From Cardiocondyla obscurior (lineage: Eukaryota; Arthropoda; Insecta; Hymenoptera; Formicidae), in assembly GCF_019399895.1 (NCBI RefSeq), contig NC_091872.1, positions 2,426,395 through 2,490,394 of the forward strand: a stretch of DNA of 64,000 bases, written 5' to 3'. The notes below the pieces were generated by a model. The model had not been told where the DNA came from, ran no database searches, and saw nothing but the letters and a program-made list of their open reading frames with translations. Shown here piece after piece: positions 1-13,526 of this stretch (the stretch's first letter is position 1; each line of letters opens with the position of its first letter). The position numbers and the translations under genes are program-made.

Positions 1-3000
1 TCGCAGCTTATTGTACGGAGTCAATTAGTTATTTAATAGAAAGTACCGAAGTGCGATTAATTTACGTCGTTTCATTATATGATAAGTTAATGAACGTGTG
101 CCACATATTTCTCAATGTAACGATCGTATCGCCGTTTTACTATCGCGCGCACCGTAAGATTATCGCTGAAAATTCGACCAGCGACAGATCACTTTGTAGA
201 TATCCCCGAGAATGATTAGAAAACCGATGTCCCGATTCTGTTATACATGTTCACCGATCCGTGATATATTGATACAACGTTTTAATAGCCCGGTTATTAA
301 TCGGATTGACGTGCATTCTATACGCCACGGTCGTATTATGCAATTTACATTCGTACTCCAGCCTCCAGCCTTCGTATCATACGCGACCGTTCGCTCTCAT
401 CTCGCGCATTCAATCGCATTTACAAGCCGCGCGGAGAGCTTCGCAAGAAACGTTACGTTGCGTAAGACGAAAGTTAACGACGGTAAGAAATGATCGATAT
501 ATGCAACAAAAATATCCGCAACGAGATCTCTCCTTCGTTCCCCACGCTGCATCACTGACATTGGGGCATCCCAGACGCCTCGTACGATTCCCGAGGAATG
601 TCCAGCGACAAAGATCTCTCTCTCTCTTTCTCTCTCAGCTGTCGCAATAACGTGGCCCTGCCGCGAGACAATGCGCGCGTCTGAATTTCCCATCGCGTTC
701 TATCGCGCGTAGATAACAATCGCATGGGTGCCGCGATTACCGCACCTTCCAATTCCCGTAGGCCCACTCGCGGTGCCGCCAATAGCTGTCGGTTATGCGA
801 CGGACGATTAACTCCGCGAGGGCGACAGATAAGAATGCGACTCGCGCCGCGGGCCTGCCCCGCTTATCGCGATATCCCGACCACCTACTCGAGCCGTTGT
901 GAACGCCGGCCTAACGAGCCGCTCCGGCATTTCGATCCCGCGGCCGTCCGTCCGAGAGCTGGCGAGCCAACTCCGCTCTCATCCTCGGCCGCCTCTCGTC
1001 GCCAGTATCTACCTGTTGCTCGAGCGGCGAAGGCTGCACTCGGCCTCTACCTAACGGCCGAGACCTACTCGCGGTAGCGCGACGTTCCTCGCGGTCTTTC
1101 CCTCGTTCTTTTTTTTTTTTTTTTTTTTTTTTTGTTCTCTCTTCTCGTTTCGCGTATCGCACGGAGAACGGGACACGTTCCAAGGATAGACCCGACGGCG
1201 AAGTCGTCCTTATCTTCTTTTATCGCGCGTGTCGTGTGCACCGGGGATGACTCGAACGCGCATCCGACGCCCGATGTGAGTATTTCACGTGCCTTCGTTG
1301 CGCCGATAGATCGTACCTGTGCCGCCTTTACGGTAACAGTTAAAACGACGAGGACGCACGATGGTCGCGTTTGTTCGACCTACGTGATCCGCAATTTCCG
1401 TGGATTTAACGTTAGTGAGTGGAATCCGCCTAATGCCTCCTCGCCTCGTGGAGCGTGAGATATCGGTATTACTCACGATGTCACGTGAGCGTGACGATAC
1501 AATTGTTACGGAGAAACAGATTTTCTCGGAGAACGGCCGCTTAGCGCGTTCCGGCTCGAGCGTGTCACGCAATTAACGGAAGTTCGTACGCGCAACGGGA
1601 GGACGATCGGCCGATCGCTTCGAGCGATTCGCCGCGAGTGATCGGCGCCGAACCGTTCGGAACGGTTCGATGCGTGATGCATCGGATAGCGGAGCGATAA
1701 GACCCGTCGAATATCATCGGTTAACATCAGCGACGTGGCCAAGGGTGAAAGCGAAGCATTCGTAAGTCACTATTGTTCGCACCACGTTTCGTCGTAGAAA
1801 AGAAAACCGATCGTTTTCGTTTTACCTAGCTCGGGGTCATAAACCCGAAGAAATCCAGAATTGAATTCTCGCCACTGCAAAACGTGCGCTATTTTCCATC
1901 TCAATGGACTCGTTTTCGTTTCTCGTTACTCGTTTCGAATTCCACAGGCGGGGACTGACCGAGGACGTACCGGACCGAGGTCGAAAGCACGGATTTCGTA
2001 AAGCCGACCGGGTCTTACGTAACCGTTATCACTGACCACGCTCGTAAAGCATTTCGTATTTTCTGAGAGAAACCTGCGGTCGAGGAGCCCGCGTTTTCTA
2101 TTCCGATCGTGAGAACCGCGTCGCGCGAATATTTTCAGCGTCGTCACGCGCCTAGATGTTTTATTGGAGCTTAATTTTTCGTTTTCACTGTATTTGTCAA
2201 ATTCGCTGAGTAACTCCCCGTGTTTTCCCTCGCGTGACTCGTTCCTTGAGATAATTTTACCGGGGAGAGTGCGGCCTCGAGCACCGGTCGCACTGTCGGA
2301 AAAACACGTTTATTCAGGTGTCGGATGTAAAAATGTTTTCGGATATCTTCCGCGAGTTTTTACAACTGTTAACTCGACGTGTCGCGCGACGCTACGTAGA
2401 AATCACTTATCGAGGATAGACCACCCGATGCACCTGACGGAAGATAATCGATCGTGGGCGACTGTGCAAATGTTTACCGAGCATGCGACTTTTGTAGATC
2501 TCCTCGAGTATGTTGACTTAGTAGAAATAACTTTAACGATTTTATCGTTCTTTTTTTTTTTTCTTTTCTTTTATGTTTTTTTTTTCTCAAACGGAGAGCG
2601 CAAGTGAAATATTTGTTAAAAAGTACTGCGATAAGTAATTTGATATTCTTGCCGAGTACAAATATTATTATATGTATAAGAAATATTTTCAATCTAATAA
2701 ATTAAATATTAATTGAAGCCTGTACGGATCAGAGCTGGATGCTATTGATAACATTTAAACATTTTAATTCGGTCGGATATCGATCCTGGAACGACTTTTT
2801 TTTTTAAGGCTGGGAAAAAAAAATCATTCAAATTAGCTTTACGCAACGTTGACTCGTCTCGTTTAAATGCAGGTGTGCAGGCAAAATAAATTTCGTGATT
2901 TTAATTCGACTCGAGCGAGAGTTTCGATCGCGCCCGTCGATTTGATCGGCCTACCCGATGCTGATCTAAAAGTGCAGCGTTCGCGCGGGCTTTGATTCGC

Positions 3001-6000
3001 GTTATCTCGGATCAAATTTTAACGGGACAGGACTGTTTGCTCCCTGTCTCATTTGCCGTGCCTCATTATCTCATTGCGCGGCGATATTACACAATCGGGC
3101 ACAAATCACGCTGTTACGATCTCGGAATGAAGGCGGGAGGGAGTGAATATGGGAATATTATTTTCTCATTCGAGTTCCGAGGTCCGTTTTACATCGATAA
3201 ACGTACTGGTTTCGATTATAGCTCCGATATATTTTTCTCGAATAAAATATATCCCTGAAAATCTACCTACTTACAGATATTATAATTTCTCTTATTTGAC
3301 TATTATTAGCTATTCAGGCATTACACCAATTTTTACAGATTAGGATTCTAAATCCAAATTAATTAAACTCGACGCGCAAACATGATTCTTTTTTTTGTTT
3401 TAAATAAATATTAGAAAAATCGGCAGTTCTGTGTAATAAATTCTATATTTTAAAACGTAACTATCATTATCGATGATTCAATATTTTTATTCTCGTGACA
3501 CGCACGTGGGCCGGCATTATTTTCGATATCGTCACCGTTTAACTTTTCGTGCCTTCCTTTTTTTTTTTTTTATCTCAAAACTATGCCCGCTTCCGAGTGC
3601 GCCGGAATGTGGGCGTCTTTGGTGCATTAGCGCGTTTCCGGGTATTGCTCTGGGAGCAGATAACAGGTCACAAAAGGAAGACACTCCGGCATTCCGGGGT
3701 GCAACGGCTCGCAGCGGCCGCGACACACGCGGTCCTTGCACTTGTCGTCGCGGCTACGTGAGGCACATAAAAGTCGTCGTCGCGGCTTGTTCCTCGGTTT
3801 CCTTTCTGGCATTGCTCGCGCGCGATTTTCCGAAAGAAAGAAAGAACCGCACGTTACCGCGCGTGATCGGTTTTCAGAACAGCTCATTCGCCGAGAGCTC
3901 GCGAGGCGCGACGCAATTACGGATCCTGCCTTCCCTCCCGAACTTTGGATATCAGCCAGTTAACGGTAGCAGTTTTTTGCTTCCACCGGCATGTTTCTTA
4001 AAAACTTTTTTTTTTTTTTTTAAGAAGAGCGTTTGATAACATTATCGGAAAATGTCACTGAGCACGATTATCTAGAGAAACTCCGGATAAATATTATCAA
4101 AGTATCTAAGAAAAGATCGCCGCAGGGGAAAAAAATGCAATAATAATACAAAGTTAAAAAAAAAAAGTTAAAGGCATTAGTTAGTATTTTCATACTCGAA
4201 TGGGACATTAATTAGTACCAATTAATTATTTCATTTCCATATTTCACGCGAGTCGAGAGTCGGCTGGTGGGCTTTCTCCGCGATCGCGGCTGCGATAAAT
4301 AATGTTAGTTAAATCTTCTTCGATATGGCTAAATGTTCCCTCAAGGAAACAGGAAATCGTTAGAGTTAATTGACCGGAGATGCCGCCGGTGCAGTTGACC
4401 CTAATTCGCGGCGAAACGTTCGGCGGGCATCGCCGCGCAAAGGAATTATCGACTCGCCGCGAGTTGTCCTCTCGCAGAATGCCCACATCCCTCATCGGCG
4501 ATGCTGATTTATGCGGCGAGTCCGGTTGTAGTCTTTCGTCGGACGTGAATGCAAGCGCACGTCCACGCCTATGCGGAATCGTGATTCATAGGAACGCTTT
4601 GGTATGCAGGCGTGCCCGCGGCGCCGAAAGCACTTGAAAAATTTTCTCAGTGACCGCTGCCTTCCATCACCGAGGCGCCGTTTCTTTCCCGCCTTTAAGG
4701 GTTGTCTTTCCTCCGTCACGCCAGACGTTATATTTTTGGCGCCGCACGACTCGAGAAGAATATCGTTCTAACGCGACTGCGATACATTTCAGGGGGAGAA
4801 AAAAAAAAAAAAAAAACGAAAGCCGACGCAGGTTTGAATCTTCGACCGGAGCGGGCGTGGATGATTCAAAGATCAAAGTGCGAGCCCTTAGTTCACGCTC
4901 GTAAAGCCCTTAGCTTCTTCACGCCGGAAGGATATAAATAAAACGCTGTTATTTTTCTCCGTGGAAAATTCATTTTGTGTCATTTATGTGTTATGTCAAA
5001 TGTGTCGCGCGCGTGTTCGTCTCATCTCGTTTTTAAAACAATGTATGGAGAACGATTTCGTAAGATTCTCAAGTTTCAGCAGCGCGTTCCGTGTCAATAA
5101 ATCTTTCGAAGGTTTCGATCGGACTCCAAGACGTTTCTTCCCTCGCGCATCCCGCGTCGAGAGTCCCTCCGGTAAATTAACGTGAATAAATAATTATAAA
5201 AATACAAGATTTAAAAAATGTAAAAAAAATTTTCTTTTACGAAATCGTCGAGACGCGGCGAGCGGTACAAGCGAGATTTAGCGAACGAGGTGGATCTCAC
5301 GAACGAAAACCCGTGGTTCGTCCTATTATTAGAGAGGTCCCAAGCCGAGTACGTCGAGGTTGAGGCGGCGAGTCGAAGAGGCATCGCGACAGCCGCGATA
5401 CGAGATTGCGACGGTAAATCCGGAGGGAGAGACGCGGCGAGTTAAGGGCTTCGGGTCGGACCGACCGGATTGCACGCTCTCTCGCCGGTGGCGAACTCCG
5501 TGGGTGACCATAGAGAAATCCCAAGCGGCGGTACACCGCGAGCACAGCACGCATAAATGCACGGTCACGCACACCGGTACCGGTACGCGGACGTTGATTT
5601 CACGTCTGCCGCCGCGGAAATTGGAAACCGTCGTTCTGCTCGTTTGTTTTGCCGCACAGTCGAAGCGCGGCTTCCACGTGTAACGCGGCACGGCCGGGCG
5701 CAAAATCGCGAGATGTATCCGCGAGAAATCCGCTTCTCTGCGCACGGAGTGCTTTCAAACTTTTTTTTTTTTATTTATAAAAATTTTTTTTTTTTTTTAA
5801 AGGGAGAGGAGAGAAAATAAGGATTTAATAAGTTTTGTGTCAAAAGTTTAGCTCGCTACCTATCGAGTATTTTTTTTTTTTTTTTTTTAAATAACAGATG
5901 TTAAGTCTTGCTAGATGGTGTTCGTTAAACAACAGTTTATATAGATTACTTTGTAGTGCAATAAACGTAGTTTAATTTCCCTCCCGTAGTCTATTTCTTT

Positions 6001-8674
6001 CCCTTGTATCTTTTTTCTTGCATTTGAAAAGAATCTGGATATTAAAGAAATAAGACTGCGAACCGCGCGTACTGTGTACGGTATAAAATAACCGCATGCA
6101 TGAGCCTGGCCGAGTACACGCGCGCATATTTGTGTAATTACATCGTGCGTTTCGTTCGTGTACGTGTAATCGGATCGACGCGAGCTGTCCGCCAATCTTT
6201 TAGCGCCGATAAACGGGTAGCGAGTTAATTGGAGGCGATCGCATTAACGATAAACGCGGCCAACGGCAGCGGCGATATTTCTTATCGATAATTTTTAATG
6301 ATTTATGAAATATCGCGGATATATGTCAATAGGAGCATCCTGTTGCCTCTTGCAAACTTATTTGGCTCGATATAAACGAGAATGTACGAGCGCTAATTAA
6401 TTTCTTATTGTTTCGTTCGGCGCTATATAGAGTATCTCGTATAACGTATAAAAGGTATATACTAATGCCCAATATTGCGATTTTTTTTTTATTAATTGTA
6501 CGATTTGTACAATTACCTACGACACGGAGTTCGTCTCAAAACGCATTATTAAAAAAAACATTGACTCACCAATTCGATGCGCAGCAGCAGAGTTTTGACG
6601 ATCCTGTAACATACAAATAAAAAAATTAAATTGTAGAGATATTCGAATTGATATTTACTGGGAAAAAAAATATTTTATACGCGCTTCTAGACAGTTTCTC
6701 AAGTCGACAATTAAGAACAAAATTATTTAATGTCCGAATAAAATTTTTGAAGCAATTAAAAAATTCGAAGATTAAATACTTTCTTTTCTATTCATTATTA
6801 AATTTTTATTAATTTTTAATTTAAACCAAAAATTGATGCTTACCCTAGGGTTGCTCTGCCGAGGCAAGATGCCTGTCCGAGGCCTCCTCCTCCTCTCAGG
6901 ATGTCGGCTCCGATCAAATCGAACCATCCTTCCACACGCACAGGACACTCGCGGCAACCGCGACCGAGTGAATTTAATCCCGATAATTAATTTAAAAAAA
7001 ACTTAACGATAGAAATCATTCGCGTGACACTACCGAACGGTACTCGTGAAAAAGCGACGGACGAACGAATCGGCTGCGGTTCGTTCTTTCATTGATACCG
7101 GCGACGAGGGTACGTTGATAAGCCACTGGTCCATTCTCCACTAGCCTGCTACTCGACTTTATTCAAACAAAAGAATAGTTCCGCTTAGATAAAATCCTCT
7201 TAATTTTCCTTTCTATTCCGAGCGACAAAGGGGTCCCGACGTTACAAGTAATTAAGTATATTAAGTATTCTACGCGAAGTATTTTCCGAAATGCTCTTCC
7301 GCGTGAAGAGGAGTGATCGCGGAGTCTATTAAAATTCATTTCGTGTCAGCCAATGTCTTCGTTTGTTAATTATAATTTCTTTTTAAAACTCCGAATGCGC
7401 AGAGCTCCCTTGCTACGTTTTCCACGTGGCTCGGCTGCCTCGCGCTCCGCAAGGTCACGTACACTGATAAACAGATATGGTGTTTTTTGCGGCGACGGCG
7501 GCTAGGGTACGTGGCCTAGCGTGGTGTGCGTGGAGTCACATGAAGCGCGGGAGTGAATATGCTGCGGAGCGCCGACCACCTAGGCCTAAGGTGATACCCA
7601 TCCCCACTCTCCCACCACTTTTTCCCCTACCTCTTCCGCGACCAAACGCTATATCTGTCTCTCTATCCGCAATTTAACGCGCTATCAAAGAATTTGCACT
7701 GAATATTACTCCGAATACCATGCCGAATATTTACTTAACTGTATCTCGAATCTAGAACTTATATAATATGTAAATGTGAGCGCTGTCTAACTTCGCGATG
7801 CTGGCTTCCGTCCTACTTCGAATCGCTGGAAATAAAAAAAAAATTGATTAGACTTGGATTTAAGATATGTATATATATATGAAAAAATTTTTCTTAGCTC
7901 CAAATTATAGTTTCAACAAAGTACCGTTTGAAATAGAACTACATCCGTGACTCGTTGCCGAAAATTATTCAACGTGAAAGAGTTTTTTTTCTTTCTTTTT
8001 TTTTTTTTTAAGAAAGAAGCAAGCGAGGTCCGTAATAATAATTATTTCTCCGACGTGACACAATTCGGAGCGAGAGAAATTAATTTTCATTACGTTGCCA
8101 TGACAATGATAGTTCACGTGAGATCATTTATTAATTATTGCATTCGGTGAATTTATGCCGGAGTCGTTCGGCTCCACGAAAGGCACGGCAATTTCCAGGC
8201 GGCATTCTCAGAATCTCTAATGCGCTTGGGAATGATTGATCATTACGCGAAAGAAAGTGTCGACAGCATTTTCACGCGAACCAAGTCATTGTCTTTCTCG
8301 CGCGAATTGAAGGTTATTATTAATGTTAATAAGAATAGATTTCATCTGTGTGTTTCTTTCGCTGTCAGACATTCTTTCTCTGCGCTGCCAATTACAACGC
8401 TGATTTACGACGAGTTTGAACAAGTTCAAGGAAAAAAAAAAGAAAAAAATTACGCGACAAACCATGTAATAAAATGTTAAGAAACGATATCAAGTTTGTT
8501 CGAGGAAGAAAATTAAGCTCGAAATAAATCGGAAAGAAATGCTCGGCAATTAAACAATCTACCAGTATAGATTTATACCTATTATAAAAGCTAATTTATC
8601 AAAACTAATTATATTTCATTGATATTTAACATTACCTCTTTGATGTTTTTTAATTAAGAATTATTTGGTTTCAG
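1..8674. other. Non-coding upstream flank or intron of the RhoGEF gene
   Basis: I find no convincing protein-coding exon here apart from the small minus-strand unit near 6.9 kb. The open frames are short, lack family similarity, and sit in CpG-rich sequence where stop codons are rare by chance. The stretch holds many homopolymer T runs (the longest about 25 T at 1109-1133) and CpG-rich patches at 600-1600, 3600-3960 and 5250-5700. The RhoGEF exon that starts at 8675 is entered through a splice acceptor, so at least one 5' exon must lie in this stretch or further left. I could not identify it. Confidence 0.6.
6841..7090 (-). repeat. Copy 1 of a dispersed unit with an arginine-rich mini-exon
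   Basis: This unit is about 70-75% identical by eye to 52139-52390, in the same orientation. Read on the minus strand, it contains a GGAAGG-ATG start (ATG at 6927-6925), 28 open codons rich in arginine that include R-P-R-T-G-I-L, and then a good 5' splice site (GG|GTAAGC, GT at 6843-6842) in phase 0. The other copy keeps the same ATG context, the same peptide core and a splice site at the equivalent place. It could be the first exon of an unrecognised minus-strand gene or the leader of an old mobile element. No partner exon was found, so neither can be claimed. Confidence 0.5.
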
Positions 8675-11600
8675 GCACCAGCACGGATTTAGTGCCGCAA
8701 TTGCTGGGTATGTTCGACGAGCTGGCGCGCCGCGGCAATGGCTTTCATGAAGGTGATCGTATGGTCCTGTCGTCGTCCTGTAGCGTGCCTGCCGTTCTCC
8801 AGAAGCGTTTGAGCATGATACCAGCCGCCCATCGAGGCACCGTACTCAGCCAATTCTGCTCGAAGGGTGACACGTCAAAGTCCGGTCAGAACAAGGTGCA
8901 GGAAGGTGAATACGACGAAGTCACAGACGCCGCTAACAGCACCATGGTGGAAACGGTCATGTCAACTCTGGAGGACGACGGAAACGGAGAAATTGTCGGA
9001 AAGCCGATGTACGAAAGACGAGAGACCAATGGCCTCACGCCGCTCAGGTATAACAGGCGACGTAGAAACGGCAGCAGACCGCTTTCCGGGAGCTCGATCG
9101 CGTCCAGCACGTCCTCCAGCAGTTGCAGCAATCCAGGGAATGCCTGCACGGCCAACCCCTATCTGGCGTCAGTCGAATCTCTCGCCGATACTTGCGCCAG
9201 CTCCCAGGGTTCCGCGGACAGCGGAGTCGTGACGGTTTCGGAGGCGAGCTGCCGAGTCCTGAGAGACGACAACGGGCAAAGGAGAGACAGCGCCGAGGAG
9301 GACCCGGTGCTGTGCCACAGGCCGCGCTACTGCGATCCGCACTTCAATCCCGTCGAGAAGGTCCTGCTCGAGATCGTCGACACGGAGGCGATATACGTCG
9401 AGCATCTGCGCCAAGTGATCCAGGGCTATCTTATATTCTGGAGAGACAATCCGCCATCCTTTGCGCGTCGGTTGCGCCTCGGCGATCTGTTCAGTAATAT
9501 CGAAGACATTTTTGAGTTTAATAGAGAATTCTTGCGAGAGATACAGAAGTGCGGTCTGGATTCCGTCTGCGTTGCGAACACGTTTATCAAGCGCAATTCG
9601 GGATTCAAGGTGTATACCGAGTACTGTACCAATTATCCGAGGACGGTCTCGGTGCTGACCGATTTGATGGGCGAGGAAGAAACCGCGTCCGCCTTTCGCG
9701 AACGGCAAGCGATTTTGAGGCACGCGCTGCCTCTCGGGTCTTTTCTTTTGAAGCCCGTTCAGAGGATCCTCAAGTACCATCTGCTCCTGGAGAATTTATC
9801 GAAGGAGTACGACGCCGATTGTGATTCGAGAGAGAACGAGGCTGAGGGCAGATGTGCCATCGAGGCTGCGCTTGCCGCGATGACTGGCATTGCGAAACAT
9901 ATCAATGCCATGAAGAGACGGCACGAGCACGCTGTACGTGTTCAAGAAATTCAATCGCTTTTGTACGGTTGGCTGGGACCAGATCTAACTACAAGTGGCG
10001 AACTGATCGCGGAAGGTCGATTTAGAATGCGAGGGGCCAAGGCTCCGAGGCACGCCTTCCTCTTCGACCGAATGCTTCTTTTGACAAAAAAGAAGGAGGA
10101 CGGTCTTCTTGTCTACAAAGCTCATATTATGGTACGATTTTCGTCATGACTTTTTGCTTCTTTTTTTTTTTTTTTTTTACAAATGTAAAAAAATTTCTTT
10201 TTTTTGCTTATGTATACGTATGTATATCTTGCTCATTTGAGATATCTTTTTTCTAATCTAATCTGTTTTATTATATTTTCTATGCTTCTAGTGTTCAAAT
10301 CTAATGCTGATTGAAAGTATTCCGGGAGAACCTTTTAGTTTTCATGTAATACCTTTTGATAATCCTCGGTTGCAGTATACATTGCAAGTAAGTGATTCAG
10401 ATGTCTTAACTCGTTAAGATATTTCTATTGATTGAACAGCGAGTCTTAAATGTACATTGCACTCTTAACAAATTTAATAATATTTTGTCTTTTTTTTAGG
10501 CACGCAATTTAGAACAAAAAAGAGAATGGACGTTACAAATAAAGAGAGTGATACTAGAAAATTATAATGCGGTTATACCATCGCACGCGAGACAGTTAGT
10601 ACTACAATTGGGTCAGACGCAACAAGAAGGTATGATTTACTGCTTCAATATCTACTTTTAATCATGCAGCAGTAATTGATCGGAAGTAATACACTCGACA
10701 TTTTAAACAGATGACGCGTTGACAGATAAGGGCTCGGCGAAGAAACACTCTGCCCCTCCGGAATATTTAGAGAAGCGCAAGCAAGAGAAAGAGAGACGTA
10801 GATCCGAAACTGGTCTGAGGCAGAGGTTTAAAAAGGGCGTCAGGAAATCTGATACTACGATGGAGGTGAGGTCTAGCGGGAATTCTTTTTCTTTTTTTAT
10901 ATTTACTATTTTTTTTTTTTTTGGCTCTTGCTCTTTTCTTTCTCTCTTTCTCTCTCTCTTTTTTAAACGAAATTTAAAAGATATTTTTTACATTGTCAGG
11001 ATTCACCTGCATTGTCTCATAAAAATGACAATGAAGAGGTTAATGACTCCAGGGAGTCGACTTTTAATAGATCTTCAGATGTACGCGTTTCGAAAGTTAA
11101 GGTAAGCAAAAGTATTTTCTATCTAATACATAATTACAAAGTAAATAAAAAGATGTACATTTTTAATAAGTCTGTTGAAATGTATGTAGGATCGATTCAC
11201 TGGTTGGAGACGAAAGTCCGAGCCAGGGTTTCAGTCGTACGTTTGTCTCGACCAGTCGGATGAGGAACAGAAAGAAAATTCTGTCAGCGATGTGCAATCT
11301 AATACGGTCGAAATTGAAGAAACAACGGAGATTCGTGCAGAAGAGGAAAGTCAAACGGCAACATTGAACTCGTCACCGGCTGAAACCAAAGAAAATAATA
11401 ACGAACAACACGCTAATTCGGTGCAAACGGTAGAAGAGATTGTTAGTCACATTCTTATGCAGAATCAAGAGTTTCAAAAGCTGCTGGAGAAGCAACGGAC
11501 AAATAGCATTATCAATGTGCGTCATCAACGTTTCAACAAGCGTATGTCAGCGGATACTTCGGATGAAAGTGATTCGGAGAATGCTAATTATGTGACAAAC

Positions 11601-13526
11601 AACAACAACAATCGACTAGGACGTGCTCGAGCGATGCATCGGGAGCAGCGACTAATCAGAACAAATAACGCATGGAATATATTGTCCTCGGCACCTACGC
11701 GAGAGAACCAACAGCCACTGCATCTTTTTTATGACAATCTGAAAACTACTCAAAAGTCTACGGAAATAATCGCTCATAAAGATAAGACTAATCAACTGCA
11801 TGCGAAACAGGCGCTTTTCGAAACGTTCAAACGGCCAAGTGTCGTTACCGAGAGTAAGGTGATCAAGACAGCGCTACGTATTCGTGAGAATGTGACGACA
11901 GGTGACGAGGAAATTGTGCCATCTCCGACCACATGTACGTTAAATCATGAGGCAGTGGAACAAAAAGAGATCAATTCTATTGGAATGGCAGAACGGATCG
12001 AAATAAATGAATTGGAGCAACGTAACGATGAGAGAAATAACGCGAATGACGCAGAGGACGCTGAGTCCAAAGGTTTCGGCAATTATGATAATCTACAGCA
12101 CGTTTGGGAAGGTTTACAAACGGTAAAGGGCGATGTCGATGGAAACGATAGTCCAACTCGACCCGCCGTTTGGCTCACCAAACTGTGCGAGGGTCTGCCG
12201 ACCTCGCCGCCTAAATGTGGTTCGTTGCCGCGCAGTTTCCAGATAAGTCCAAATTCTCAATCGACGAACGTAACGAAGTCGCGCTTTTTGCAACGTGACG
12301 GCAAACCGATGAGCGAGCGACCGTTCACGATTGCGTCTGACAAACCAGCGGAAATCAACTTAGAAGACATGGAGAGGTACGCATCTACGTGTCAACCCGA
12401 AGGTAGAATTGCCAAATTTCCTATGCCCGCCACCTCGACAAGTTCGAGTTCCACCTTTTTCTGCTCGCTGGAGGATACGCGATTAACAGACAATACCTAT
12501 TCCGACGTGCGATCTATATCCGCCAGTGATAGTGCGAATATTCATCCAGATCATAAAATCTACCGGGCGAATGGTAACAGCAGCGGCAGTACAATTTTCC
12601 GGAATGTCTTTAAAGCGGGCAGCCGTCTTCAAATTCGTCTGAGGAATACCATGAGCACGGAGACTCTCGAGTGCAACGATGAGGCCGAGAGAACGCGTTA
12701 TTTTCGCTCGGCGAATTTCGAAAGCAAGTACTCAAAAAGGCGAGCTAAGCAAGCAAAACAGTATGCAAGAGAATTATCTTCGGACGTGGAGGAGTCAGCA
12801 AATTTCTCGAACGATCAACGAGTTCCACAGCTTTACTACAAGCAAGGCAGTTCTAGTTTGGGTGCTAGAATTGCCCAGTCAGACTACGCCGATCCGAGGA
12901 TTCTTTTTGCTGAGAATAAACGTGCGCAATCTTCCGTCGATATAAATCAATTCAAGAAAATCACCGAGCCGGAGAGGAGAACGTGCGAAGAGGAAACGGA
13001 CAGTAACAGGGACGTGGAGCGTCACGAGAGTGAAACGGACAGCTTCTATGAAAAGAGCTTTGAGACAATCGAGAATTATGCGGATGTCGACGTAGACGAG
13101 GCGTTTCGGGACAGTGCAATATTCAGTGATGTTGATGAAGCATTTGTGATGCAGCAATCGACACCAGCGACAACGACAAGCACGACGACAATGACGACAA
13201 CAGTATCGACAACGAGAACGAAGGTTGCACCGCCAGTGCCCGTCAAGAAAAAACAAGATATGTTATCAAGGTGTAAACCGACTGTTGCACGGAAACCGGA
13301 TTATTTGAGGATAAAATCGCTGTTAATGAGGGAACATGCCGCTGGTGATTCGGAGACTAAAGTTTCTACGAGACTAACGAATATGGTCCTTCGGTCACCG
13401 GATGGCTCGTCGGATGGTTATAATCGGAAAATTGATGGAGATATAGACGATGTTTCTGCGGGGCAGAGCCAGGCCGGTTGGGTCCGGAAAATAGTAGGTC
13501 AATTGCAAGGCCATGTCGAGACGTGA
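8675..13526 (+). CDS. Dbl-family RhoGEF, PLEKHG-like (DH-PH), 5' end missing
   Basis: Predicted guanine-nucleotide exchange factor for Rho GTPases, acting at the cortex and actin cytoskeleton. Exons: 8675-10131, 10292-10387, 10500-10629, 10711-10865, 11000-11101, 11190-13526; all junctions are GT-AG and all phases agree, giving about 1424 residues in the window. The first listed exon opens behind an acceptor (TTTCAG at 8669-8674) and begins inside a codon, so the true start lies upstream. The DH domain begins about 9346 (VEKVLLEIVDTEAIYVEHL) and runs to about 9910. The PH domain runs from about 9985 across exons 2 and 3 and ends near W-T-L-Q-I-K-R. The last exon is one 2.3 kb block of disordered, charged and Ser/Thr-rich sequence with a WLTKLCEGLPTSPPKCGSLP motif at about 12170-12230 and a Thr-run followed by PPVPVKKK near 13230. 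The family assignment rests on the DH-PH order and flanking motifs; the exact paralogue is less sure. Confidence 0.88.

Noticed and set aside
3473..4036. 187-codon open frame upstream of the RhoGEF
   Set aside because: It begins in AT-rich sequence, runs through two T tracts read as poly-Phe and has no recognisable motif; several other frames overlap it equally well.
8665..8674. Start codon for the RhoGEF at 8665
   Set aside because: The codon there is TTG within a polypyrimidine/acceptor sequence (TTTCAG|G); the exon is internal and the start is elsewhere.
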